Source: Syntrophaceae bacterium UBA6078 (GTDB lineage: Bacteria > Desulfobacterota > Syntrophia > Syntrophales > UBA2210). Taken from it: a DNA stretch of 24,988 nt. Under the pieces are notes generated by a model. The model was given only the letters and a program-made list of their open reading frames with translations. It was not told the DNA's origin and did no database searches. The DNA lies in the NCBI GenBank assembly GCA_002428735.1, contig DIXO01000026.1:1-24988 (forward strand). The letters are read 5' to 3'. Shown one piece after another: positions 16,756 to 24,445 of the stretch. A program made the translations under genes and the position numbers. How positions within the stretch are numbered: position 1 is the stretch's first letter; each line of letters opens with the position of its first letter.

Positions 16756-17841
16756 TTACAAGCCATGAAAAGCGGTTTGTGACCCCTTTTTTCTTAATTG
16801 TGATACATTTGTGATAATCGAAGGTGCCAGGGAATCCATAACCTCAATACCCGCCCTCAAACTCTCCGGGTAGTGATGCGCATATCTCATTACCATCGAC
16901 GTATTCTTCCATCTTCCAAGTTTCTGAACCGTAAATAAATCAACTCCATTCTGAATAAGTCGAGTTGCGAAGGTATGTCTCAGATCATGGAAACGAAGCT
17001 TCGGAATACCCGCCTTCCTCTCCGCCAAGTGAAAAGCCCTGATAAGAACACTTGAATCAATCCTTTTGCTCAATTTGCTAACAAAAACCAGCGCGTCAGG
17101 GTCCGGGTTACCGGGTGCCTTTTTCTTGAGCACATGCAAGGCCGTGGCACTAAGAGGCAACGTATCAACCGATCTGTTCTTCTGTTCAGTGATTAGAAGG
17201 GTTTTTCTTTCAAAGTCGATCTGTGACCATTTGAGACGCAGAATCTCTCCCTGGCGAAGTCCGGTTTGAATTGCAAATAGAATGATTTCCCTGAGCCACA
17301 ATGGCGAGGCGACGAGTAATTTCCTCTCTTCATCTAGTGTCAACCATCTTTCGAGCTTATTGTTGACCCGCTCTTTTCGGACCCGGACTACCGGATTATC
17401 CGTCACCCACTCCCATTCTTTCATGGCAAGGCTGAAGGCATGACTCATTAACCCCAATTCATAATTGATGGTCCTGGGAGATACCCCATCACCTCTCCGC
17501 TTTATCTTGTATTCGGAAATCATTTTGGCAGAGATTTGGCTCAAGAGAATATCTCCGAAGAAATCTCTCAGACGCTTTGCCATCCCCCTGTCCCTTACAT
17601 AGGATTTTGCTACCTTGTTAATGGAAGAATGCTCCTGCAAATACTTGTCCATGAGTTCCCCGAAGGTGTGATTCTCAACAGGCACTTTCTCAAACCACTT
17701 TCCTTCTGCAAGCTCCCCTTTTATTTTGTCAAAGATCCGAATGGCCAGCTTCTTGTCTTCGGTCTCTGTTGACCGCCTGTACTGCCGACCATTATGAGAA
17801 AAACTCATCCACCAGACCGATCCTCTTTTATATAGACCCAT
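16756..17841 (-). CDS. int: Tyrosine recombinase/integrase of the element
   Basis: A 361-residue phage-type integrase that should cut and join the att sites through a phosphotyrosine. It has an N-terminal AP2-like arm-binding region (MGLYKRGSVWWMSFSHNGRQYRRST), a core-binding SAM-like domain (about 60-160), and the catalytic domain. Catalytic residues are Arg196 (TGLRQGEIL), Lys221, His285 and Arg288 (RFHDLRHTFATRL), and Tyr320 (MVMRYAHH). The box II position usually filled by His is in LGRWK, with Trp311 present, as in one branch of the family. A perfect AAAGGAG site precedes the ATG. The gene overlaps the excisionase gene by 14 bases, and its stop lies 15 bases from the tRNA 3' end, so it is transcribed toward the tRNA. 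Confidence 0.95.
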   Translation of the reverse strand: MGLYKRGSVWWMSFSHNGRQYRRSTETEDKKLAIRIFDKIKGELAEGKWFEKVPVENHTFGELMDKYLQEHSSINKVAKSYVRDRGMAKRLRDFFGDILLSQISAKMISEYKIKRRGDGVSPRTINYELGLMSHAFSLAMKEWEWVTDNPVVRVRKERVNNKLERWLTLDEERKLLVASPLWLREIILFAIQTGLRQGEILRLKWSQIDFERKTLLITEQKNRSVDTLPLSATALHVLKKKAPGNPDPDALVFVSKLSKRIDSSVLIRAFHLAERKAGIPKLRFHDLRHTFATRLIQNGVDLFTVQKLGRWKNTSMVMRYAHHYPESLRAGIEVMDSLAPSIITNVSQLRKKGSQTAFHGL

Positions 17842-18184
17842 TGTGTATCTCCTTTGTGGGTCCCTTGATCAGGTCTGATTTCCCGTGAGGAGGATTATAG
17901 ACTTCATGGGCGGCCTGGTCAATTGCCTTCTTGATAAGCCTGTCTATGGGAAGAGCAATTTTTCTTTTTCTTGAGGAATTATTTCGCTGGACAGCTCTCT
18001 CCCTCTTGCCTTCCATCCAGGAGTCTATCTCCTCTTTCCTGAACCGAATCAGTTTCCCTATACGGTAATGAGGGATATCCGGGACAATGGCGTACAGGGT
18101 CTTCACCTTGACCTTCAGGTAGTTGGACAGGTCTTCAATGTCCCAGAATCCGTTCGGGAGTTCCTTTTCAGAATGGAACATCAT
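17828..18184 (-). CDS. Excisionase-like helix-turn-helix protein (HTH_17)
   Basis: A small basic protein of 118 residues. Its N-terminal part, NGFWDIEDLSNYLKVKVKTLYAIV followed by PHYRIGKLIRFRKEEIDSWM, is a clear HTH_17/MerR-like winged helix as found in excisionases and in transcription regulators of integrative elements. The C-terminal half is basic (QRNNSSRKRKIALPIDRLIKKAIDQ) and has no known domain. The frame is open ten codons upstream, but a GGAGG site lies directly before the double ATG at 18184/18181, which I take as the start. It overlaps the ATPase gene by 17 bases and the integrase by 14, so the three are translated together. The likely job is directing integrase toward excision, control of the operon, or both. 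Confidence 0.82.
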   Translation of the reverse strand: MMFHSEKELPNGFWDIEDLSNYLKVKVKTLYAIVPDIPHYRIGKLIRFRKEEIDSWMEGKRERAVQRNNSSRKRKIALPIDRLIKKAIDQAAHEVYNPPHGKSDLIKGPTKEIHNGSI

Positions 18185-19667
18185 CGTACTTCCTCCATTC
18201 TTCCAGGGCTTCATCCGCCATCCGCCTTATTTCATCTTCCGATCTTCCCCCTTCTTCCCGTAAAGTCTGTACGGTTTCATCATAAAACTCTCTTTCCTCA
18301 GGAGAGTTAAAGGCCGGGCGTTCATGTTCAGAATGCCTACCACTGCCTACCTCTCCCAAATGTTCTTGATATTCCTTATCTTTTTCAGGTAGGCTTTTGG
18401 TAGGGTTTGCCGACTCCCTACCTACGTATCCGTATTGTTTCAGAAGGGTTTCGTATTCCAGGGCGGTAATCTTGATCTCTGAGTACCCGTGAATGCTCCG
18501 GCTGGTTAAACTCATGCTCTTGAGGCGTCTGCCGATCCACTGGGGTGAAACATGTTTATCTTCCGGTCTTCCCTGGTTAAACTTGGCGCGTATCTCATTG
18601 ATGGTGATATGCCACTCAAGGGAATCAGCCTGGCCTTTCTCATCGGTGATCTCTTTGATAATGGCAAACAGACGGCCTTCGAAGGATTCTTTCCTGGACT
18701 GGTCCTTTTCGCCGGCAATGGCGAGAATCGCATCTTCCAGTATCCGATGCTGGGCATTTACGAGTCTGCTGACAAGGAATAACGGCTTTGCAATGTCCCA
18801 CAGCCTGCCGGTAATGCCTTCAATTGGCTGTATCTCGTCAAAGGCTGCCGAAAGATGCTTTGCCCTCCATGCGGTCAGGCGTTCCTTGAGGTATACGGCA
18901 TGTTCAGGACGCGGGTTCTCATAGTTGCCGGGTATGTTCGGCATATTGATAGGCAAACAGCGTGTTTCCAGAATCTTGTCTAATGGTTCATTGCTGGCAA
19001 TAAGCGTTGGGCCGTATGTTTCGAAATACTCCATGTCATTGAACGGCCCCTGATCCGGGCGCAGGACGCGGTTACACCGTGAGCCCTTTTCATACCGCCC
19101 CAGCAGGATATCTTCACAGTTCCCCCGTGCCGCCTTCTTTGTGATATCCATGAGATCGAAGAAAAGAGTCCCGTGAAGATTCTGGCAATATCGAAAGATG
19201 GTTGCTTCTCTCAGTTCAATGAGATGGATTCCCCGGAAGGCGGCATAGATGATAGATTTTCCGGTCCTGCTCTTTCCTCTTTCAGGAACCGCATTGAAAA
19301 GCAGGTACGGGCAGTAGTCTATGCCCGGATGGTCGTGGAGATAGGTCAGAAACACATAATGGGCGACAATGGACCACTGCTCATCGTCCAGGGCGGAGAA
19401 CCGTTTCAGATACTCAAGAACGTCATCATAGAGATAGACATCATCATAATTGAAGAATGCTTCTACCTTTGAGGCACGGGAAAGCTCAAAGGGGAAATGC
19501 TTCCTCTCCGGGATGGAAAATATCTCTGTCTCTCTGACATGTTCCCGGGTGAATATCAGTTCCCCGTCCTTGAGGATTGCGTATACCAGATCGCCGTCAT
19601 CGGTGACGCAGATATCCACCAATCCGGGGAAGGAGGCTGAAAGTTTCGATTCGGTGAAGAGGTCCAT
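18168..19667 (-). CDS. AAA-like ATPase, putative replication helicase of the element
   Basis: A 499-residue protein with a nucleotide-binding core. It has a Walker A GKSRTGKS (131-138), a Walker B LFFDLMD (168-174), a sensor-like TLIASNE (221-227) and a possible arginine finger in LETRCLP (Arg236). The core resembles element-encoded helicase/ATPase proteins of the DUF3631/D5-like type, but no exact family can be named by eye. No primase zinc or TOPRIM motif is visible. The C-terminal part (about 400-499) is acidic and probably flexible. Its ATG overlaps the stop codon of the rep gene (TAATG) and a GGAGG site lies before it, so production is coupled to Rep. The pairing suggests that Rep opens or nicks an origin and this protein unwinds it. 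Confidence 0.72.
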   Translation of the reverse strand: MDLFTESKLSASFPGLVDICVTDDGDLVYAILKDGELIFTREHVRETEIFSIPERKHFPFELSRASKVEAFFNYDDVYLYDDVLEYLKRFSALDDEQWSIVAHYVFLTYLHDHPGIDYCPYLLFNAVPERGKSRTGKSIIYAAFRGIHLIELREATIFRYCQNLHGTLFFDLMDITKKAARGNCEDILLGRYEKGSRCNRVLRPDQGPFNDMEYFETYGPTLIASNEPLDKILETRCLPINMPNIPGNYENPRPEHAVYLKERLTAWRAKHLSAAFDEIQPIEGITGRLWDIAKPLFLVSRLVNAQHRILEDAILAIAGEKDQSRKESFEGRLFAIIKEITDEKGQADSLEWHITINEIRAKFNQGRPEDKHVSPQWIGRRLKSMSLTSRSIHGYSEIKITALEYETLLKQYGYVGRESANPTKSLPEKDKEYQEHLGEVGSGRHSEHERPAFNSPEEREFYDETVQTLREEGGRSEDEIRRMADEALEEWRKYDDVPF

Positions 19668-20992
19668 TACCGGCCACCTCCACCCGAAAGGGTCCCCTTC
19701 TGAATGGCTTTCTTGACGCAGGCCTTTTCAAAGGCTTCGGCGTTGTTTCGTCTCTCAAGCCGAGCCTTCAACTCGTTGATGGCTTCGTCACGGCTTGTTA
19801 TCCCCAGGAGAGCGGCGAAGGATGAAAGACAGCCGTCTATATGGGAAAGGTGCCATTCCGGGGAGATTTCTTTGGTGCCTGCCGAAACAGGCTGTATCTC
19901 TGCGGCAGCATGAGGGAAGCATTCCTGGACGGCACACCAGAGGGGGTGAACGGTTCTCCTCTCAACCTTTTCATTGTCCGGGAGGCGCAGAGAAAACCAC
20001 TTTGACGTGAGTCGCTTCCATAACCCTTTTTGCCTCTCTTTCAAATCATCGAGAGAGTTGATTCCCAGCCCCTTGAGGGCGGGACGGCGGATTTGAAACT
20101 CAACGCGCCAGATATCTTCCGTTGAATCAACCGCCCAGAGGTCAAGGAACCATCCCTTTGTTCCCCTTTTTCTGACTTCAAGCCCCTTGTTGTAGATGCG
20201 AAGCTGGATTGGAGACTTTGCGTCTCCCACATAGAACGTCTCAAGCATGTCTCTGTCCAGGTAGAGGTTGCCCTTGTCCGTTCTTGTTGCCTTATGGAAA
20301 AGAAGGAACTCATGGGACAAGCCGCCGGGAATCAGAAAATCGGCGCACAGATCGACACGGCTGACCTGGACGAAGAGAATCTTTCCCTTGCCGATTGCCT
20401 TCAGGTCTTCGGCGATCCAGCCCAACGCCGTTTCAATCCCGTCCAGCCAGAGGGTTCTGGAACTGATCGAAAGATAGACGTTCGGGGCTGTTCCCGGCTT
20501 CGCAGCTTTGGCAATATAGAGATTGTAGGCTTCAAACTGAAGATGAAAGCGGTAGTTTTGGCCCTTGCCGCCCGGCTTGAATATGGCTTTTCTCCCGGAA
20601 GGCAGGGCTAGGAGAAGACCGCCATTCTTTCCGGCTTCCTGTTTCTTTTTGTCCAGGGCATGTAATCTGCGCTTCCAGTCCGGTCCCCATGAAACGTATA
20701 ACCCGAGATCAAGGGTATCAATACCGCACAGGAGAAAGGTAAACTTTTCTGCCCCTGGGGGTGAAGCATGGCGTGTTACAGATAACGCCATGCCGGACGC
20801 TTCAGTATGATCACCCTGAATGAAAGCTTCGGTTCCGTGTTTGCTTATCCCGATGCGCTTTTCTTCGGTTTCGGGTTTCCGTTCGTACTCGGGCTCGCTC
20901 GCGGTCTCTCTGCGGGCCGCTCCTCCCCCTCCATGATCGATAAGATCAAAGCCTCTCCCTTCAGGTGTTTCTCGATGAGTTTTCTTTGCCAT
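19667..20992 (-). CDS. Rep_trans-family replication initiator or relaxase
   Basis: A 441-residue protein whose middle part matches the replication initiation factor family (PF02486). Marks are RVDLCADF (212-219), LRIYNKGLE (264-272) and WRVEFQIRR (295-303). Members are rolling-circle initiators of plasmids and filamentous phages (RepC, RstA) and the NicK/MobT relaxases of integrative conjugative elements. All nick one strand through a tyrosine. The N-terminal 80 residues are charged and low in complexity (GGGGAARRE, EYERKPETEEKR). The C-terminal 80 have no known domain. A strong AAGGAGGAAA site supports the start. A perfect inverted repeat lies 50-85 bases upstream, a good place for the nick site. 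The protein is the first of four overlapping genes. Confidence 0.78.
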   Translation of the reverse strand: MAKKTHRETPEGRGFDLIDHGGGGAARRETASEPEYERKPETEEKRIGISKHGTEAFIQGDHTEASGMALSVTRHASPPGAEKFTFLLCGIDTLDLGLYVSWGPDWKRRLHALDKKKQEAGKNGGLLLALPSGRKAIFKPGGKGQNYRFHLQFEAYNLYIAKAAKPGTAPNVYLSISSRTLWLDGIETALGWIAEDLKAIGKGKILFVQVSRVDLCADFLIPGGLSHEFLLFHKATRTDKGNLYLDRDMLETFYVGDAKSPIQLRIYNKGLEVRKRGTKGWFLDLWAVDSTEDIWRVEFQIRRPALKGLGINSLDDLKERQKGLWKRLTSKWFSLRLPDNEKVERRTVHPLWCAVQECFPHAAAEIQPVSAGTKEISPEWHLSHIDGCLSSFAALLGITSRDEAINELKARLERRNNAEAFEKACVKKAIQKGTLSGGGGR

Positions 20993-21044
20993 TGTTCTTT
21001 CCTCCTTGTTCAGGACGGAGAGTACTAAAATGGCAAAGGGGACT

Positions 21045-21077
21045 ACCGGACAGAAATTGAATTATTTTTTGTCCGGT
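21045..21077. promoter_or_regulatory. Perfect 8-bp inverted repeat upstream of rep, candidate origin/oriT
   Basis: ACCGGACA (21045-21052) is the exact complement of TGTCCGGT (21070-21077) across an AT-rich 17-base spacer. It lies just upstream of the rep gene and overlaps the 3' end of the unknown gene, whose stop codon falls in the loop. No T-run follows on the minus strand, so an intrinsic terminator is unlikely. Rep_trans nick sites and ICE oriTs often are such dyads next to the initiator gene; that assignment is inferred. Confidence 0.4.
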
Positions 21078-22045
21078 TGGGGGATGATCTGCCAGAAGGT
21101 TCTTGCCCGTTGGACGGCTTTTTCAAATGTCTCAGGGGAGACTATCAGATCAGGATCAACCAATTCGCCGGTTGTGTCACGGGCCACGGCATCAAAAAGC
21201 CGGTGTATCTCGGCGGCGGGAAGCTTTTGGTGTAAAAGAATAGATAGCATTGATAAAAAACCGGCCAAGAGATATTTGATTCTTTGAATCTCGATCTTTG
21301 CTTTCGGAGTACTCTGGATTGCTTTTGTCATCAGGGTCATGGTTCCTGTCGCTTTTGCCACTGCTTGGCGGTGAAATATGTCCATTATTTTGGGGTCATC
21401 AAGCACTGACTTGTCAAGCCTCAACAGCTTGTCGAGTGCGTCTTCGTCACCGCTACGCGCCTTTCTGAGAAGATACGGGGGGTATTCTCCATATAGAAGG
21501 AAGCAGGGTATCCAGACACGAATATAGAAAACAATGGCGGGGTCACAGAAAAATTGCCTTGCTTTTTTCCTTTCATCCTTGCTTGGCTCTTGGTTCTCTT
21601 CTTCGGTATCTTTCATCTCGTTCATTAACGTGTGTTCGATTTCGAGCCAACATGCTTTTGCCTTTTCCAGTAGTATTTTCTGTTCTGCCAGGTTGAGTTC
21701 GTTGATGATCTCTTCGAGTTCCGAAGTGGTGATGTGTTTCAGCATGTGGAAGCCGAAGAGCATTTCTTCATAGAGGTCTATCATGTGTGCCGACTCTTCG
21801 CCCAATTCCCTGAATGCAGTTGTTACTCCCTGATAAACCGTGCGATGGTTCCGGTAAAGGGACAGCCATTCTCGAATGGGAGGAAGATGGATAATTCTTT
21901 TAATCCTCTCACCGCTCTTAATCATTTTAAGAAATGCGATGAAATCTTCTCCGGATGTGGCGACAAGGAGAGAGGCATTTTTTATAAGAAGGCTTTTATC
22001 CTTTGCCCACTCTTCAAAATACCTCATAGTCTTGTCTTGCGGCAT
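21062..22045 (-). CDS. Unrecognised element protein (327 aa)
   Basis: I do not recognise this protein. From the ATG chosen it has 327 residues, is mostly alpha-helical in character, soluble, and rich in Glu, Lys and Leu, with a polar linker (DTEEENQEPSKDERKKARQF) about midway. Two moderately hydrophobic helices (VFYIRVWIPCFLLYGEYPP and YLLAGFLSMLSILLHQ) look buried rather than membrane-spanning. No catalytic motif, zinc ligand set or HTH is visible. The frame is open 36 codons further up, but AGGAGGGAG directly before the ATG at 22045 and a promoter between the two points show that translation starts here. It sits between the cargo genes and the replication module with its own promoter, so it may be a regulator, an exclusion or defence protein, or a structural component. 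None of these is shown. Confidence 0.75.
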   Translation of the reverse strand: MPQDKTMRYFEEWAKDKSLLIKNASLLVATSGEDFIAFLKMIKSGERIKRIIHLPPIREWLSLYRNHRTVYQGVTTAFRELGEESAHMIDLYEEMLFGFHMLKHITTSELEEIINELNLAEQKILLEKAKACWLEIEHTLMNEMKDTEEENQEPSKDERKKARQFFCDPAIVFYIRVWIPCFLLYGEYPPYLLRKARSGDEDALDKLLRLDKSVLDDPKIMDIFHRQAVAKATGTMTLMTKAIQSTPKAKIEIQRIKYLLAGFLSMLSILLHQKLPAAEIHRLFDAVARDTTGELVDPDLIVSPETFEKAVQRARTFWQIIPQPDKK

Positions 22046-22066
22046 ATTCTCCCTCCTTGCGCCTGT

Positions 22067-22096
22067 AATATGCGGCACGAGCACCCTTACTGTCAA
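22067..22096 (-). promoter_or_regulatory. Sigma-70-type promoter of the unknown gene and probably the rep-int operon
   Basis: On the minus strand a perfect TTGACA (22096-22091) is followed after 18 bases by CATATT (22072-22067). Transcription would start near 22060, about 15 bases before the ATG at 22045. The -35 box is inside one arm of an inverted repeat (22090-22131), so a repressor bound there would block it. Confidence 0.5.
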
Positions 22097-22131
22097 GACC
22101 CCCTTCGGCTCACTTCGTTCGGCCTTGACAG
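22090..22131. promoter_or_regulatory. Inverted repeat over the promoter, candidate operator
   Basis: CTGTCAAG (22090-22097) and CTTGACAG (22124-22131) are exact complements 26 bases apart. Each arm contains a TTGACA on one strand, facing outward. The arrangement suits an operator or a divergent control region at the border of cargo and replication modules. The 288 bases between the unknown gene and the MFS gene hold nothing else that I can name. Confidence 0.4.
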
Positions 22132-22333
22132 AAAGGCCTTTGCTCGTGCTCAAAAAATCAGGTTAGGGAAAGACGGGAGCGATCTTTCAGTCTTTGGGAA
22201 AAGGGTATAAATAGATTTAATCAGACAGGATTTATATTGACTGCTTCCTCCTGAAAACGAGAAAATCGATCCCGATTGGTTCGTTGTATCTTTCTTTTGG
22301 TAATCATCACAATTGAAAGTCAATCGCCCTTGG

Positions 22334-23575
22334 TCACGCATTTGACCGGTTGGTTTGATCCTGGGGACGGTAAAAAAGCAATCCCATTACCGCAAGAATG
22401 GCGAACAAGGCTCCGGCAATAAATGTAGCCGAAGCGCCGAATGCAGACCATAACGAGCCTGCAATAGCACTTGCCAGAAAAAGCGCTAATCCACTTATAA
22501 GATTAAATACCCCAAAGGCTGTGCCGCGAAGTTCTCTAGGTGCAGTATCGGCAACAAGTTTCAATAATAAGCCTTGAGTAAATGCCATGTGCAGACCCCA
22601 GAAAGCTGCCCCCACGAATGTGGCCCACGGCGACGCAGCAACCGCCAATACGACGTCAGCAACGATAAGAACCACAAGTCCTAAGATCAAGAGGATTCTT
22701 GCTGAAAGTCGGTCTGCCACCATACCCGCCGGATACGCAAATATGGAATAAAAAATATTCATGACGATCATGATTAGAGGTACGTAGCTAATAGCGAGCC
22801 CGACGTCTTGAGCACGGAGGATCAGAAACGCCTCACTAAATCGAGCGAGGGTAAAGACAGCACCAAGTGCAACAACAAGCCAGTACCGTATGGGCAGGCG
22901 TTTGCTATCAGTCAACGTCACGCGATTTCGAGGATTAACATTACGTTGGGTTGATTCAGGTTCATGCACCATTATGATCAGCAGAAACACCGCGATGAAC
23001 GCCGGAACTACCGCTACCCATAAAACGAATCTGATATCATTTGTAAACCAGATCATAAATATAACAGCCAGGAAAGGTCCGATAAAAGCTCCGACCGAAT
23101 CAAGCGATTGACGTAAGCCATAGGCCGCGCCGCGAAGCTTTAATGGTGCGATATCAGCAACCATCGCGTCGCGTGGCGCGCCACGAATGCCTTTCCCGAT
23201 GCGGTCGAAAAATCGTGCCCCAAATACCCATCCAATTGTTGTCGCGAGCGGGAATATGGGCTTGGTAACGGCAGCCAATCCATACCCAACCACGGCGAGA
23301 ACCTTGCGCTTCCCTAAGTAATCGCTGATGACCCCCGAGAATACCTTTGTGATCGCAGCGGTTCCTTCAGCAACACCTTCAATGATACCGATTGCAACAA
23401 TAGGGGTGCCAAGGATGGTAGTCATAAATATCGGCAAGAGACTGTGGACAAGCTCGGATGAGATGTCCATGAACATTGAGACAAATCCAAGCGCCCAAAT
23501 GCCTCCCGGCAAACCGCGATAAATATATTTACTAGAAACCGGCAATTCGGTATTACTCTGTTGCGATAGGATCAT
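22334..23575 (-). CDS. Major facilitator superfamily transporter, substrate unknown
   Basis: A 413-residue membrane protein with about twelve hydrophobic helices, the usual MFS length. Motif A appears after helix 2 as GVISDYLGKRK (81-91) and in weakened form in the second half as GMVADRLSAR. A conserved-looking stretch, FFDRIGKGIRGAPRDAMVAD, lies between helices 4 and 5. This points to a proton-driven exporter or importer of the inner membrane, but the substrate cannot be read. There is no clear ribosome binding site before the ATG at 23575. The methyltransferase gene lies 46 bases upstream on the same strand, so the two are probably one cargo operon. They are unlike the replication genes in function. 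Confidence 0.9.
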   Translation of the reverse strand: MILSQQSNTELPVSSKYIYRGLPGGIWALGFVSMFMDISSELVHSLLPIFMTTILGTPIVAIGIIEGVAEGTAAITKVFSGVISDYLGKRKVLAVVGYGLAAVTKPIFPLATTIGWVFGARFFDRIGKGIRGAPRDAMVADIAPLKLRGAAYGLRQSLDSVGAFIGPFLAVIFMIWFTNDIRFVLWVAVVPAFIAVFLLIIMVHEPESTQRNVNPRNRVTLTDSKRLPIRYWLVVALGAVFTLARFSEAFLILRAQDVGLAISYVPLIMIVMNIFYSIFAYPAGMVADRLSARILLILGLVVLIVADVVLAVAASPWATFVGAAFWGLHMAFTQGLLLKLVADTAPRELRGTAFGVFNLISGLALFLASAIAGSLWSAFGASATFIAGALFAILAVMGLLFYRPQDQTNRSNA

Positions 23576-23621
23576 CGATGTTGTTTTTGACTTGTTGCGT
23601 TAATGTGTGAAGCAAACAAAA

Positions 23622-24221
23622 TTAGTATATATTAAATATCGTAGGGAGGATGTTTAATTTATGAAATTCCTCTATTATTTCTAGGAGACCCAAGAACCAT
23701 ACAAACCATAAAGCGCTGAACATATGGTTTCTAAAAACTCTGGGTTTAACGATATATTCTTCCGGTTCAGTTAAATATGATATCTTGGGGAAAAATTTTG
23801 GCACTTTCCTCAAATACATTTCAAATTCATCTTTATGCAATTTTCTCAGTTCTGCTTCCTCGCTTTTAATGACAAATGGATAATACAGCACAAACCCGAT
23901 AAAGATAAGCAGCGGAATGAGGAGGCTTTCAGAAGCAAAACCAACGCCTAGTGCACCGAGAAAGCTGAAGAAATATAAAGGATTTCTGCACATAGAATAA
24001 GGGCCCTGTGTTACCAAATGATCGGTCTTATAGCCTGCGATATAGACAGAACACCATAACCTGCCCAGCGAGGCAATGCCTACCAGTATGGCACCTAGAA
24101 GAAACAAAACCGCAGTTATTAATGGTTCAGTATCTTCAAATAGGCTTTTGGAAAGAGCAATAAAGATAACCAATAAAACAGCAAATATCTGAGAAATATG
24201 AATCCGCAATCGTTCAATCAT
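23622..24221 (-). CDS. Isoprenylcysteine carboxyl methyltransferase-like membrane protein
   Basis: A 199-residue integral membrane protein of the ICMT/PEMT-like family (PF04191 or PF04140 type). Three or four hydrophobic helices (about 11-28, 35-52, 85-95 and 100-118) surround the signature GPYSMCRNPLYF (73-84). The conserved tail KSEEAELRKLHKDEFEMYLRKVPKFFP (from 119) carries the glutamates that help bind S-adenosylmethionine. Bacterial members methylate unknown small or lipid-like substrates; protein prenylation is not expected here. GGAGG lies 10 bases before the ATG. The gene is visibly more AT-rich than the host genes to the left, in line with recent transfer. Together with the MFS gene it could form a modify-and-export pair, which is inference only. 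Confidence 0.85.
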   Translation of the reverse strand: MIERLRIHISQIFAVLLVIFIALSKSLFEDTEPLITAVLFLLGAILVGIASLGRLWCSVYIAGYKTDHLVTQGPYSMCRNPLYFFSFLGALGVGFASESLLIPLLIFIGFVLYYPFVIKSEEAELRKLHKDEFEMYLRKVPKFFPKISYLTEPEEYIVKPRVFRNHMFSALWFVWFLGLLEIIEEFHKLNILPTIFNIY

Positions 24222-24297
24222 CTGATACAGTCCTCCGCGTCTAGGCGTTTTTATTCGGTTTCTAAAATTTCAAACAAAACTTTTGACACACACCCTT

Positions 24298-24445
24298 TCG
24301 AGGAATACTCGATCAAGGTTCATATTATTCATCCGCATAAAACTCCAGACTCCTGTCTGGAGATGTAGCGGACGCCTGGAGGGCTCAAGCGGATTTAAGC
24401 TTGTAGCCCAAAGAAGCCCCCAGTTCCTGCTGGGGGGAGGTTCAC
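24298..24445 (+). ncRNA. Structured RNA-like end, resembling an IS200/IS605 right end / TnpB omega-RNA scaffold
   Basis: Four stems follow one another. They are TCGAG/CTCGA (24298-24312), CTCCAGAC/GTCTGGAG with a TCCT loop (24343-24362), a ten-pair stem GGGCTCAAGC/GCTTG-T-AGCCC with one bulge (24381-24409), and CCCCCAG/CTGGGGG with a TTCCTG loop (24417-24436). The last is set in the phrase GAAGCCCCCAG...GGGGGAGGTTCAC. From memory, this GAAGCCC-hairpin-GGTTCAC ending is typical of IS605-type right ends, which double as the 3' scaffold of the TnpB guide RNA. No tnpA or tnpB reading frame is present nearby. It may be a remnant or a minimal non-autonomous element; a TTGAC (24283-24287) could be the left flank. 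Plus-strand orientation is assigned from the ending. Confidence 0.42.

Noticed and set aside
22046..22153. 36-codon N-terminal extension of the unknown element protein
   Set aside because: It contains the promoter and inverted repeat, and a strong AGGAGGGAG site marks the internal ATG at 22045.
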